A stretch of 64,000 nt of DNA from a virus. This document shows positions 33,570-41,653 of this stretch, piece after piece. The stretch lies in the IMG/VR virus record IMGVR_UViG_3300010371_000029, positions 62,001 through 126,000 of that record. The stretch is one strand, 5' to 3'. The notes under the pieces are model-generated. The model made no database searches and was not told where the DNA came from. It was given only the letters and a program-made list of their open reading frames with translations. The first letter of the stretch is position 1; each line of letters starts with the position of its first letter. Position numbers and translations under genes: made by a program.

Positions 33570-33786
33570 TTCTGTCTTCAATTAAATTTTCTCTAATAAT
33601 ATCACAATGTAACACACCCAATTCATCAAAATAATTTACCCAATAAGCCCCACTACAACCACTAGTTTCATATCCAATTACCGCTTTTCGCCCCATTATA
33701 GAAACCTTTTGTCCTGATTTAAATTTTGATGGTGTATTATCACAACCAAAAATAAAACAACATACTAATAAGATAAAAATTTTCAT
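33562..33786 (-). CDS. small putative lipoprotein
   Basis: A 74-residue protein with a lysine, a hydrophobic run and a lipobox-like end (LLVCCFIFGC). The mature domain (KFKSGQKVSIMGRKAVIGYE) resembles a small SH3-like barrel. Export and lipidation are inferred. Confidence 0.65.
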   Translation of the reverse strand: MKIFILLVCCFIFGCDNTPSKFKSGQKVSIMGRKAVIGYETSGCSGAYWVNYFDELGVLHCDIIRENLIEDRND

Positions 33787-34112
33787 CTATTATCTCCGCT
33801 TCCTTTTAAGACTCCCCTAGCCTTGCGGCTTTCCAATTTTTCAATATTTATTTGAATTATCTCTTCCAGTGTATATCCCAATTCAAAAGCTAGCATAGCC
33901 AAATACCAAGTTACATCGGACAACTCAGCAGCTATAGCTTTTTTGTAATCATCTGTTAAAATATTATTATGGTCACGAATCAATTTCTTAAACTTTTCCA
34001 TTACCTCGCCGGTTTCCCCACCTAATCCTAGGAGGGGGTAGGTAGCATTTCGTCCAATATTAGGATAACGAGCCGTAGTCTTTGCCCACTCTTGATAATC
34101 GTTAAATTCCAT
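33783..34112 (-). CDS. MazG-like nucleotide pyrophosphohydrolase
   Basis: A 109-residue MazG/dUTPase-like all-alpha NTP pyrophosphohydrolase: YPLLGLGGETGEVMEKFKKL contains the E-x-x-E metal pair, and AAELSDVTWYLAMLA contains the E-x-x-D pair. It hydrolyses (d)NTPs or alarmone-like nucleotides. It lies near ribonucleotide reductase in the operon. Confidence 0.85.
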   Translation of the reverse strand: MEFNDYQEWAKTTARYPNIGRNATYPLLGLGGETGEVMEKFKKLIRDHNNILTDDYKKAIAAELSDVTWYLAMLAFELGYTLEEIIQINIEKLESRKARGVLKGSGDNR

Positions 34113-34115
34113 TTA

Positions 34116-34388
34116 TTATGCCCTCATATTTTTTATAAAATAATCACAATCTTCTTCGGTAAAAGGTCCTTCTCTACGCTCACTTAATAATCTTCTTATT
34201 TTGGGTTTTGAATCCTTCTTAATTTTAACCCATCTCAAATAATAATAAAAATCATCTGAATTTTTACAAACTGCCACGGCCCAATAAATCTGGCTGCGTT
34301 TAATACGCATTTCACGACGATAGTTTATAATACAAAATATAAATATAATAAAAGTACAAATAGCTGAAAGTGTATATATAAATTCCAT
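34116..34388 (-). CDS. small membrane protein
   Basis: A 90-residue protein with an N-terminal transmembrane helix (LSAICTFIIFIFCIINYRRE) and a basic cytoplasmic part (KKDSKPKIRRLLSERR). No family recognised. Confidence 0.6.
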   Translation of the reverse strand: MEFIYTLSAICTFIIFIFCIINYRREMRIKRSQIYWAVAVCKNSDDFYYYLRWVKIKKDSKPKIRRLLSERREGPFTEEDCDYFIKNMRA

Positions 34389-34389
34389 A

Positions 34390-34551
34390 TTAATGAGGAG
34401 GTAAATAGGAAAGTCCTGTAAGAATTAAGCCAAATGTACAAAAAAGTAAAGGTATAATAACACGCGCGGGAAATTCATTTTCATGAAAAACTAATCCAAG
34501 CTGGAAAACTAAAATTACGAAGACGATAGCTAAGAAGATGGTAGGAATCAT
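34390..34551 (-). CDS. membrane protein, 53 aa, two helices
   Basis: ATG 34551 to TAA 34390 encodes MIPTIFLAIVFVILVFQLGL, a polar turn with ENEFPAR and a second hydrophobic helix. The ribosome binding site AAAGGA is in a hairpin directly before the ATG. It lies right after the reductase gene. Function unknown. Confidence 0.55.
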   Translation of the reverse strand: MIPTIFLAIVFVILVFQLGLVFHENEFPARVIIPLLFCTFGLILTGLSYLPPH

Positions 34552-34565
34552 AAGGACAAGTCCTT
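34552..34565 (-). promoter_or_regulatory. Shine-Dalgarno hairpin before ATG 34551
   Basis: On the coding strand AAGGA-CTTG-TCCTT forms a 5-bp stem with a 4-base loop, and ATG follows at once. The Shine-Dalgarno bases are paired. Same architecture as at 2294, 38187, 45953 and 63901. Confidence 0.55.
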
Positions 34566-34576
34566 TCTAAAATAGA

Positions 34577-37500
34577 CTACCCGCACTTACTAAATCCACA
34601 TTGGTTGCATCTAAAACACCCCTCACTAAATACTAAAGAATCCGTCTTACACTCGGGACATTCGGTTCCAACTACTTTAGTGTTGTCTGGAACATAGTTC
34701 TTTAACGCGCGGGCTACTGCTTTACTGAATGATTGAAGGTGGCCCTTAGTTTTGAGTAACTGTGCAACAATAAATGAAATGTCCGCCCCGTGTCTTAAGC
34801 CCGTACTGATTAAGCGTGTAATAGCCTCCTCGTCATTTAGACAGAATTGACTCACATTTTCCAATACATAATCGCCCGATATTAGATTATAGTGTCCCCT
34901 CTTAACTTTCTCAACCGTTCCTGAGGTAATTCGTTTCGGAATTTTAATATCTTTATCATATACGGCTAGGACTTCGTAAGGAAGACCATTAAGCTTGCCC
35001 ACTATAACAGTAAACCAAAATCCTACCACTGATAGGTGGTGTACGTCACACTCTAAGACCTTAGGGCGCTTGGGGGCATCTACCTTAGAGATAGATTTAG
35101 GTTTGGTTTCCTTGTCAATAAGTACGCCGGTTCTAGAGTTTTTACGATAAACAGTTATACCTTTACAACCAAGTTTCCATGCAGCTTCATATATTTCCTT
35201 AACCTTTTCGACTGTAACATCTTCTGGTAAATTTATTGTGGAGGAGCATGAATGGTCAAGGTGTTTGGTTGCTGTAGCTTGTAATAGCACTCTATTTTGC
35301 CAATCTAAATCTTCTGCACAAGCACTCCACCAAGGAGATTGCTCTATATTATTATTACCAGAAATTTCCTTCCATAATTTAACAGAAGGATGATAAACAT
35401 CAAATTCTTCCCATTTATCTCCCGTACTATCTATAAAATCTACTTTACTATTACTTTCATTATGCGTAATCTTACGTCGTCTTTTATAAGAGAGCATGAA
35501 TGCAGGTTCAATTCCAGAAGTCGTACCAAAAACCTCTTTGTCTTGTATTTTTCCTACATTAGCCAAGTTACTTACCGTTCCAGCCGGGGAAGTAGTGAGA
35601 AGTGCTATATTTCGTCGCCCATATTTTTGCATATCTTCATATAATCTATTTCCATCAATATTAAGTCCACCAAAATCAAGTTTTTCATATTTTATCCTAT
35701 TTAGGAATAGATTGTCTTTTTCACTATTCTTATCCCATACAGAAAATGGGCCTAATTCTTCTGCCATATCAACAGATGAACGATAAGCACCAAATTTCAA
35801 GGTTTTATAAATTTTATCTACAAGTTCAATAGATTCATTTGAACCATATTTCATATTCAAAGCGGCAATAGTATCGCCTAACGCAGTTATTCCAGTACCG
35901 GTTCTACGCCCGTTTTCACAAACCCACTTAATCTTTTCCCAAAGTCTATATTCATAAAACTTAACTTCCTCAGGCTCTTCATCTGTTTTAATTTTATTTA
36001 AGATACGTTCAATACATTCTGTCTCCAAATCCACAATATTATCCATTGTTCTTTGAGCAATTTGAGCGTGATTATAAAAAAGTTCAAAATCGAAATATGA
36101 ATTATCCGTAAAAGGATTTTTAACGTAACTTAAAGTATTAAGAAGAAGTAATCGACAAGCATCTGTTTCACCCATTGTAATTTCTGAACAATTTGAAATA
36201 TTTAGACCGTCAGACCAATAAGTATTTGAAATATTATCTACTTCAATTTCAACAGTTTCTTGTACGCCAACAAAGTTTTTCTCTATAATATCATAACTAA
36301 TTTTATCTTTTTTACTAGATTTTTTATTGTTGATATAACCTTCTAATTTAATATTTTTATATTTTTGTATGTATCCTATTAATTTAAAGAAAACTGGAGC
36401 ATCTTTAGTTATATTTAAAGTATAAGTTCTTTTACAAAGATAAGTACCATTAGAAAATTTAGATTCAAAAGGTCCGTTCACTGTAACGTAAGATTTAATA
36501 CCAATAGAGGATAACATTATTTGAACATCATCTACAATTTTACGAGAAGAAGCACATAAAGTAGCTCTCCCATCAACTACAGAACCATTAGCGCTATATA
36601 AACCGCGTAAAAAACTTCTTAATATATAAGGTTCAGCAAATTTATATCTAGCTGGAATAAATCTATCAAAAGTTTTAGGTAATTCTTCTGGAGTTATTGT
36701 AGTATGAATTTCATAAGCTGTATCTGCTAACCCAGGTCTTTTTTTCTTAATTAACGGTGCGACTAATTCGTCTGTAAGATAATCATAATCATCAGTACCT
36801 ATACATAAATAAACTAAATTATTAGAACATTTATGTTTTGAACCGTCCCCTATAACTAATCCATCCATAACAGCTTGAGCATCAAAGCCATTATTTTTAC
36901 ATTCATAACCCCTAAGAATATCTATTGTATCTGTCTCAGCTATATATTTTTTTGTTCCATTAGAAACAATAGTATGTTGTTCAGTGCCATTAAAACAACC
37001 AGAAGAAGTTCTAAAACAAAATATTTCATTATAACCAGTATATTCTTTTCTGATTACTTTCGTCCAACCATTTTCCGACCAAATTTCTTGTCCAACTTGG
37101 ACGGAATCAATAGGAAGCAATCCTTTTTTAGTTAAAACTGTTGCCCATTTTGCTTGGCATGGATTACAGCTAGCAATCTTAAATCGTTCATAATGTTCAG
37201 AAGGTGCTTCTCTTTTAATATTATCCCAGAAAATCAAGCCCGGTTCACCTGTATTATGGGCACATTTTACAATTTCGTTCCAAATTTCATTAGCGTCAAC
37301 TAATTTAGAAATCTTAGGAGTAGAAGAATCTACAGGCCATCTAAGTTCATATTTTTCTTTATTCTCTACCGCTTTGAGAAATTCATCTGTTAAACGAATA
37401 GAAATATTAGCGCCAGTAACTTTAGTTAAGTCTTGTTTAATTTGTGCAAATGTTAAAACTTCTGGATGATGACAACTTATAGTAATCATCGTAGCGCCTC

Positions 37501-38041
37501 TTCGGTTTGCCTGACCGACTTCTCTAGTAGAATTAGAGAATCGCTCCATGAACGGGCCTATACCTGTAGAGGTTTGTGAGGAATTTTGTGTTATTGCTCC
37601 TGCCGGTCTAATCTTAGAAATATCTATACCGGTGCCCCCACGTCTCTTAGCGACCGCTGTTAACTGTTGGTCAGTTAAATGAATTCCTGGGTAACTATCC
37701 AAAGGGGATTCTAAAACGTAGCAATTACTCAGTGTCACATATCGTTCATTACCCACCCCATAAAGTACAGACCCCTGAGGAATAAGAAATTTAAAATCGT
37801 CAAGATAAAAATAAATTTCATCTTCAGTCATAGGGTCTTTGAACTTAGATGATTCAATTCTAGCTAGTTCTTTAGCTAGTCTCCTGAACATGTCTTTAGG
37901 GGTCAACTCTAAATATTCATTGTTATTATTACTTAAAGCATATTTTCCAGTGAAAATTTTAGCCGCAAGCTCTTCTCCACCAAAATATTCTAACGAAGCT
38001 TTATAAACCTCGTCATAACTGTAAATTTTAGACACCCGCAC
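34577..38041 (-). CDS. nrdJ: class II (B12-dependent) ribonucleotide reductase with intein
   Basis: The 1154-residue ORF encodes a reductase of about 831 residues plus a 323-residue intein. Reductase motifs: GVGNERYVTLSNCYVL, RRGGTGIDISKIRP, NPC-SEI, the radical-loop region TTSPAGTVSNLANVGKIQ, and SCSSTINLPEDVT. The C-terminal CPECKTDSLVFSEGCFRCNQCG zinc ribbon is typical of NrdJ. It reduces ribonucleotides without oxygen using adenosylcobalamin. Two GTG starts (38041, 38035) are possible. The intein interrupts the NPC-SE site. Confidence 0.94.
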   Translation of the reverse strand: MRVSKIYSYDEVYKASLEYFGGEELAAKIFTGKYALSNNNNEYLELTPKDMFRRLAKELARIESSKFKDPMTEDEIYFYLDDFKFLIPQGSVLYGVGNERYVTLSNCYVLESPLDSYPGIHLTDQQLTAVAKRRGGTGIDISKIRPAGAITQNSSQTSTGIGPFMERFSNSTREVGQANRRGATMITISCHHPEVLTFAQIKQDLTKVTGANISIRLTDEFLKAVENKEKYELRWPVDSSTPKISKLVDANEIWNEIVKCAHNTGEPGLIFWDNIKREAPSEHYERFKIASCNPCQAKWATVLTKKGLLPIDSVQVGQEIWSENGWTKVIRKEYTGYNEIFCFRTSSGCFNGTEQHTIVSNGTKKYIAETDTIDILRGYECKNNGFDAQAVMDGLVIGDGSKHKCSNNLVYLCIGTDDYDYLTDELVAPLIKKKRPGLADTAYEIHTTITPEELPKTFDRFIPARYKFAEPYILRSFLRGLYSANGSVVDGRATLCASSRKIVDDVQIMLSSIGIKSYVTVNGPFESKFSNGTYLCKRTYTLNITKDAPVFFKLIGYIQKYKNIKLEGYINNKKSSKKDKISYDIIEKNFVGVQETVEIEVDNISNTYWSDGLNISNCSEITMGETDACRLLLLNTLSYVKNPFTDNSYFDFELFYNHAQIAQRTMDNIVDLETECIERILNKIKTDEEPEEVKFYEYRLWEKIKWVCENGRRTGTGITALGDTIAALNMKYGSNESIELVDKIYKTLKFGAYRSSVDMAEELGPFSVWDKNSEKDNLFLNRIKYEKLDFGGLNIDGNRLYEDMQKYGRRNIALLTTSPAGTVSNLANVGKIQDKEVFGTTSGIEPAFMLSYKRRRKITHNESNSKVDFIDSTGDKWEEFDVYHPSVKLWKEISGNNNIEQSPWWSACAEDLDWQNRVLLQATATKHLDHSCSSTINLPEDVTVEKVKEIYEAAWKLGCKGITVYRKNSRTGVLIDKETKPKSISKVDAPKRPKVLECDVHHLSVVGFWFTVIVGKLNGLPYEVLAVYDKDIKIPKRITSGTVEKVKRGHYNLISGDYVLENVSQFCLNDEEAITRLISTGLRHGADISFIVAQLLKTKGHLQSFSKAVARALKNYVPDNTKVVGTECPECKTDSLVFSEGCFRCNQCGFSKCG
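36191..37159 (-). mobile_element. intein with LAGLIDADG endonuclease in ribonucleotide reductase
   Basis: It starts at Cys295 (CQAKWATVLTKKGLLPIDSV) and ends GLNISN before Cys618 (CSEITMG). Block B is GTEQHTIV. Candidate LAGLIDADG motifs are VMDGLVIGDGS and RSFLRGLYSANGS; the latter lacks the acidic residue, so the endonuclease may be degenerate. The penultimate residue is Ser rather than the usual His. Removal restores the conserved NPCSE. Confidence 0.9.
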
Positions 38042-38043
38042 CC

Positions 38044-38187
38044 CTACTTAGACTTTTGATTATTAGTTTTAGCCCGCTTCTTCTTCTTTTTAACTACTAC
38101 CGCCTTGGTCCGTTCATAGAAAGCAGCCAATTCGCCCGCTGTCTCGAACTTTCCATATTTACCGTTAACTACAATCTCGAAGCTCAC
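38044..38187 (-). CDS. small basic protein, 47 aa
   Basis: GTG 38187 to TAG 38044 encodes MSFEIVVNGKYGKFETAGEL and a lysine/arginine-rich tail (VVVKKKKKRAKTNNQKSK). AAGGAGG lies 9 bases upstream, inside a hairpin. Directly before nrdJ. It may bind nucleic acids. Confidence 0.6.
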   Translation of the reverse strand: MSFEIVVNGKYGKFETAGELAAFYERTKAVVVKKKKKRAKTNNQKSK

Positions 38188-38200
38188 GAGGCTGCGCCTC
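38188..38200 (-). promoter_or_regulatory. Shine-Dalgarno hairpin before GTG 38187
   Basis: On the coding strand GAGGC-GCA-GCCTC forms a perfect 5-bp stem that includes most of AAGGAGG, followed by GTGAGCTT. It is nearly identical to the element at 45954 (GAGGC-GTCA-GCCTC, then ATGAGCTT). Confidence 0.6.
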
Positions 38201-38215
38201 CTTATTAAATAGTTA

Positions 38216-38665
38216 CTATTCCTTTACCTTCGTGGCATATCCGCCACGAACCATTTCTTCCGAAACATTCTTTTTATTAACAAAAACATATCCCAATATT
38301 CGCCCAAATGTCATTATATGTGACAAGTCTTGTTTCTTATCGGCGGGAATATATAAAACGCAATCGTTTCGATTACCTATAATTTTAACCAATGCTTCCT
38401 TTGCCTTAACCCCTTCCTCAGTATTAAGTTCGGCCGCCCAACAATCCAAAAGCCGCACATGAATTTTCTTTGTAATTTCAACTATTACAGTATCCCCGTC
38501 GTGAATATCTACAATTTTAGCTTCAGTCGTCCAGCCAACGGGGAGTTGTGGCATTCCATAACTAACTGCTACACAAATCAAAACAGAGCAAAATATTAAT
38601 ATAATTGGAAAATTAATCGAATATTTTTGAATAAATTTTCTTAACCCATTCATGCTTAACGTCAT
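38216..38665 (-). CDS. staphylococcal-nuclease-like protein with membrane anchor
   Basis: The start is ATG 38665 with GGAGG 9 bases upstream; the frame is open to 38686. After one transmembrane helix (NFPIILIFCSVLICVAVSYG) comes an SNase (thermonuclease) domain: IVDIHDGDTVIVEI, VRLLDCWAAELNTEEG and YVFVNKKNVSEEMVRGGYA. Likely an exported nuclease or nuclease-like protein. In the usual RLxGIDAPE motif, the Ala-Pro-Glu is Ala-Ala-Glu here. Confidence 0.8.
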   Translation of the reverse strand: MTLSMNGLRKFIQKYSINFPIILIFCSVLICVAVSYGMPQLPVGWTTEAKIVDIHDGDTVIVEITKKIHVRLLDCWAAELNTEEGVKAKEALVKIIGNRNDCVLYIPADKKQDLSHIMTFGRILGYVFVNKKNVSEEMVRGGYATKVKE

Positions 38666-38837
38666 ATTCTTTAGCCTCCATTTCAAATTTCATTAATCCT
38701 TGTAGAGTGTTAATATAGGTGGACATTTCGCCAGGATTCATAGCGTCCATATACTGCATGTGTCGTAATAAACCCTTACGTAGATTAACCACAGTTTCAC
38801 ACCAATTGTCCTGCTCAACAGACGAAACTTCATCCAT
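38613..38837 (-). CDS. hypothetical protein, 74 aa
   Basis: A helical acidic protein (MDEVSSVEQDNWCETVVNLR). It overlaps the SNase-like gene by 53 bases. A hairpin-rich intergenic stretch precedes it. No family recognised. Confidence 0.6.
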   Translation of the reverse strand: MDEVSSVEQDNWCETVVNLRKGLLRHMQYMDAMNPGEMSTYINTLQGLMKFEMEAKEYDVKHEWVKKIYSKIFD

Positions 38838-38886
38838 AGAATAATCCAGTTAAAGGAAAATTGACAAGCCAGAGAGGCGTCAAAAT

Positions 38887-38936
38887 GGGTCAGAAGGACC
38901 CGCAAGAGAGGGCTAAAGCCCTAATAAAGTTACAAA
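38887..38936. other. two hairpins in a noncoding stretch
   Basis: In the 38838-38945 intergenic region are GGGTC-AGAAG-GACCC (38887-38901) and AGGGC-TAAA-GCCCT (38909-38922). Together with the terminator-like hairpin at 38937-38965 they make three stems in a row. They could be transcript-processing sites or a structured leader of the 38613-38837 gene. No promoter is convincing here. Confidence 0.4.
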
Positions 38937-38965
38937 ACTTCTAAGTCACTTGTGACTTTTGAAGT
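38937..38965 (-). terminator. long hairpin, possible terminator
   Basis: ACTTCTAAGTCAC-TT-GTGACTTTTGAAGT is a near-perfect 12-13 bp inverted repeat overlapping the stop codon of the 38946-39080 gene. On the minus strand it is followed by TTTTG. Short U-run, so only a fair terminator; both directions possible. Confidence 0.5.
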
Positions 38966-39080
38966 ATTCTATTTCTCTTAATCTCTTTTCAGCGGCGGCT
39001 TTGCTGCCGTATGGGCCACCTAACTTTTTAGACCCATCTTCACTGTAAACATAGTAACTACTACCCTCTTTTTTAATCAT
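38946..39080 (-). CDS. small conserved phage protein (KLGGPY-EYFK motif)
   Basis: From ATG 39080 it encodes 44 residues, MIKKEGSSYYVYSEDGSKKL, then GGPYGSKAAAEKRLREIEYFKSHK. This GGPY-x-(S/T)K-x-x-AE-x-RL-x-x-(V/I)E-YFK motif is common in phage proteins, often at the end of a larger head protein. An in-frame extension with 22 more residues is possible from ATT 39146 (GAGAG upstream). No good ribosome binding site for the ATG. Confidence 0.6.
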   Translation of the reverse strand: MIKKEGSSYYVYSEDGSKKLGGPYGSKAAAEKRLREIEYFKSHK

Positions 39081-39127
39081 GGCGGTTGCCGATGAAAGCT
39101 GATTTAGATTATTAGCAACTTCTTTTA

Positions 39128-39742
39128 TTAACTTCTTTTTAATAATATTTCTCTCGCATTTTGAGGTATTTCAGTGGTAAGTGGCCCGAATTCCCATTGT
39201 TGTCGCCCCTCGGCGACATTCCAATCTTCATATGGAAGTGCCGCGCACTTCCTAATTACTGTGATATTTGAATCTGCAACATTTGTTTGTATATTACCGA
39301 TAGTTCTAGCATTTTCACTAAAGAATCTAGCTACGTCCTTAACATGTTCCAATTTACGAGTGTCATGAAATAATAAATTACCGCCCTCTGCCAAAAGACC
39401 CCAAGCTAATTGGGCAAACTGTAACCTATAGAAAGGGTCACCATCGTTAAAAATTAGGTCATAAACAGGAGGGATGGTTTTAAATACACCTTTATTTTTA
39501 AGAAACTGAAAGAAATCGTGGTACTCTATAGTATCGGGAATGCCTAATAAGGCAAAGTTGTTTATAGTGCGGCGAATCCATTCTTTAGAGGAATCTACTG
39601 AAACTACTTTTACGGAAGCGTAGCTTCCGAAGATTTGGGTGGAAGCCCCAACCCCAAATTCAAGTATACCCACAGTAGCTTTGCTGGCAAAATCCGCCAA
39701 AACGGCAGCGTCCGCTCTCGATAAGTCGCCGATATAAATCAA
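39128..39742 (-). CDS. SAM-dependent methyltransferase-like protein
   Basis: A 204-residue class I methyltransferase fold: ILEFGVGASTQIFG (motif I), VVSVDSSKEWIR (motif II), YDLIFNDGDPFYRLQ and GGNLLFHDTRKLEHV. TTG start at 39742 with AAAGG upstream. Substrate unknown; related proteins in phages act on sugars or small molecules. Confidence 0.75.
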   Translation of the reverse strand: MIYIGDLSRADAAVLADFASKATVGILEFGVGASTQIFGSYASVKVVSVDSSKEWIRRTINNFALLGIPDTIEYHDFFQFLKNKGVFKTIPPVYDLIFNDGDPFYRLQFAQLAWGLLAEGGNLLFHDTRKLEHVKDVARFFSENARTIGNIQTNVADSNITVIRKCAALPYEDWNVAEGRQQWEFGPLTTEIPQNAREILLKRS

Positions 39743-39757
39743 AGATAAAACCTTTCT

Positions 39758-40051
39758 TTATCTTGCTAACGTGTACACGCTATTATCTTCTTTTATTTGT
39801 CCAGCTTGAACCAATATAAAGGCGGCTTCGCAGTATTCAGAAGGGGTATTGTAATTTATTATATAATAAGACCCAAAAGGTTTTAAATGTTTCAAAATTT
39901 CTCTTTCGGCCCATTTTAATTCCGAAAGTTTATATTCATAAGCTCTCTGGGCAAATTCATGGTTCATCTCAATAACTAAATCTTTTTTAACACTTCCGCG
40001 TCCAATAACAGGAATCAATAATGCTATTATAACTAGAACTATTTTTCGCAT
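39758..40051 (-). CDS. secreted small protein, paralogue of 40572-40883
   Basis: A 97-residue protein with signal peptide (MRKIVLVIIALLIPVIG) and a helical mature part (FAQRAYEYKLSELKWAEREI, then ILVQAGQIKEDNSVYTL). It resembles the product of 40572-40883 (AYEEKIKFLESEERMML, ILVKTGYIKENGEFWKL). Likely exported to the periplasm. Function unknown. Confidence 0.68.
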   Translation of the reverse strand: MRKIVLVIIALLIPVIGRGSVKKDLVIEMNHEFAQRAYEYKLSELKWAEREILKHLKPFGSYYIINYNTPSEYCEAAFILVQAGQIKEDNSVYTLAR

Positions 40052-40599
40052 TTTTGTATTAGCCCGAAACCCCCGTAATTTGTTGGATTATTACAGACAG
40101 TAAGATAAGAAGCTGTATATCGTCTTAGGAACTCATTGATATCATTCATAACCGGCGGATAATTAATGTCGTGACAAAGAATATAACCTTTATTGGTTAA
40201 TCTGGTCCAGGCCCCCAATAGGTCTCTATATAAAGAATTGTGGTTACCGTCGATAAAAATAAAATCATAAGGTCTATCAGGTATGTCATGTGGGGAGGAC
40301 CCCACTATTAAGGAAAAATTTTCGTATTTGTCTAAATGATTCGTAGGAATCGGTTGAGGGTCTAATGATGTAAGTTGTCCGCCCACAGTTTTAAGAGCAT
40401 ACAGTATTATAGCCGCGCTTCCACCAAACTTAAACCCAATTTCAAGAATATTCTTAGGTTTTAGAGCAAAAATCAAAGAATAAAGAAAAAGTTGTTCAAT
40501 ATGGGACATTTGACAATGGGGGCCACTACCAATAAGGTTCAATCCAGTCCCAATGGAGGTTTGCATTAAACTTAATGATTCTTTTTGTTTAACTTCCAA
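40039..40599 (-). CDS. SAM methyltransferase, family 24-like
   Basis: A 186-residue class I methyltransferase: ILEIGFKFGGSAAIIL (motif I), LTSLDPQ, YDFIFIDGNHNSLY and KGYILCHDINYPPV. This is the Methyltransf_24 layout, often involved in sugar or phenolic O-methylation. TTG start at 40599. It lies between two paralogous secreted proteins. Confidence 0.8.
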   Translation of the reverse strand: MEVKQKESLSLMQTSIGTGLNLIGSGPHCQMSHIEQLFLYSLIFALKPKNILEIGFKFGGSAAIILYALKTVGGQLTSLDPQPIPTNHLDKYENFSLIVGSSPHDIPDRPYDFIFIDGNHNSLYRDLLGAWTRLTNKGYILCHDINYPPVMNDINEFLRRYTASYLTVCNNPTNYGGFGLIQKCEK

Positions 40600-40883
40600 A
40601 ATTCACCGTTTTCCTTGATATAACCTGTCTTAACTAATATATCTAAAACTTCCTGTTGTCCTTGACAATTCCAGTGCCACTTTGGAACTTCATAGTCCTT
40701 TAACATTAAAAGCATCATTCTCTCTTCAGATTCTAGAAATTTAATCTTTTCCTCATAAGCTGTTTCCGCCGCCTTTTGATTGGCCAGCCATAAAGGATTT
40801 TGGTCTGTAATAGCTAAGAGTAGAAAAGTAGACAAAAACATAAAAATCCATGCCGTCAAACCTATAATGATTAATCTTTTCAT
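40572..40883 (-). CDS. membrane-anchored small protein, paralogue of 39758-40051
   Basis: The 103-residue protein has an N-terminal transmembrane segment (IIIGLTAWIFMFLSTFLLLA) and a helical domain like that of 39758-40051. It follows a strong terminator, so it may start a new transcription unit, or be reached by read-through. Confidence 0.65.
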   Translation of the reverse strand: MKRLIIIGLTAWIFMFLSTFLLLAITDQNPLWLANQKAAETAYEEKIKFLESEERMMLLMLKDYEVPKWHWNCQGQQEVLDILVKTGYIKENGEFWKLNKKNH

Positions 40884-40894
40884 AATTTATCTCA

Positions 40895-40930
40895 TTAAAA
40901 AAGCCCGAACACGCAACGGCGTGCCGGGCT
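40895..40930 (-). terminator. rho-independent terminator
   Basis: On the minus strand a strong GC-rich hairpin AGCCCGGCACGC-CGTT-GCGTGTTCGGGCT is followed by TTTTTTA. It lies after the 40962-41246 gene and ends the transcription unit running from above 42 kb. Confidence 0.85.
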
Positions 40931-40961
40931 CAAGAGTATACACCAAACAAAGCTTAAAAAG

Positions 40962-41246
40962 CTATCTTATTCCGTGTTGTCTATTCCAACTTGGAGCGTG
41001 CATATTCAGCGGTTGCCCCGGAACAGGAGGGGTAATAGAACTTGACCCTACCTTTCTTCCATACCGGTCAAAATACGTGGTTGTATAGGGTTGGACCACC
41101 GCGCGACCCATATAAGTTCCCCTATAGTTGTAATTGTAAACCTGGGGTGTAGTGGGATACCGCCCATAGGGGTATTGCGCCACCGTAACGGAAGAGAGAC
41201 AAAGGAAGAACACCACCGCACATGTAATTTTTTCTAATTTACTCAT
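40962..41246 (-). CDS. secreted Tyr/Pro-rich protein
   Basis: Start ATG 41246 (ATGAGTAA overlap). It has a signal peptide (KITCAVVFFLCLSSVTVAQ) and a mature part rich in Tyr, Gly and Pro (YPYGRYPTTPQVYNYNYRG, TYFDRYGRKVGSS). Likely an envelope or extracellular protein. No family recognised. Confidence 0.65.
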   Translation of the reverse strand: MSKLEKITCAVVFFLCLSSVTVAQYPYGRYPTTPQVYNYNYRGTYMGRAVVQPYTTTYFDRYGRKVGSSSITPPVPGQPLNMHAPSWNRQHGIR

Positions 41247-41436
41247 GATAATTCTCAACTTTCTTTAATTGTCCATCTTTAATCCAAGCTACGATAACAT
41301 TAGTTCTTTCTGTGTTTTTTATCCAGTCTGTATATGGTCCTTTATAAGAAAATTCACATAATTCTGGACCAACTACGCCAACTTTCCAGAAATAATTTAA
41401 GCTTTTCCAAACGTCCCCCTTTCTTAAAATGTGCAT
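41239..41436 (-). CDS. hypothetical protein, 65 aa
   Basis: ATG 41436 (a TTG 3 bases further up also possible). A small beta-rich protein (ILRKGDVWKSLNYFWKVGVV, TERTNVIVAWIKDGQL). It overlaps the lipoprotein gene before it by 83 bases in another frame, so one of the two may be shorter than drawn. Confidence 0.5.
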   Translation of the reverse strand: MHILRKGDVWKSLNYFWKVGVVGPELCEFSYKGPYTDWIKNTERTNVIVAWIKDGQLKKVENYHE

Positions 41437-41653
41437 CAACTAATTCCAATTCAGATTCATCAACCCAAATATTTAAATCTTTATTTTTAAAATAATATCT
41501 ATAACCTAACCCAGAAAAGGTAGAATACACACTATTCAATTTTCCTTCGTGATTTTGATAAAATCCACTATTAATCCTAACCGTATCATTATAATGGAAT
41601 TTTGGTTGAGAACATCCGGCAATTAAAATTAATGTAGCTAATAAATATTTCAT
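41354..41653 (-). CDS. small putative lipoprotein
   Basis: A 99-residue protein with signal and lipobox-like end (LLATLILIAGCSQ). The mature part is basic and beta-rich (YNDTVRINSGFYQNHEGKL). It overlaps the 41239-41436 gene strongly. Confidence 0.62.
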   Translation of the reverse strand: MKYLLATLILIAGCSQPKFHYNDTVRINSGFYQNHEGKLNSVYSTFSGLGYRYYFKNKDLNIWVDESELELVDAHFKKGGRLEKLKLFLESWRSWSRIM

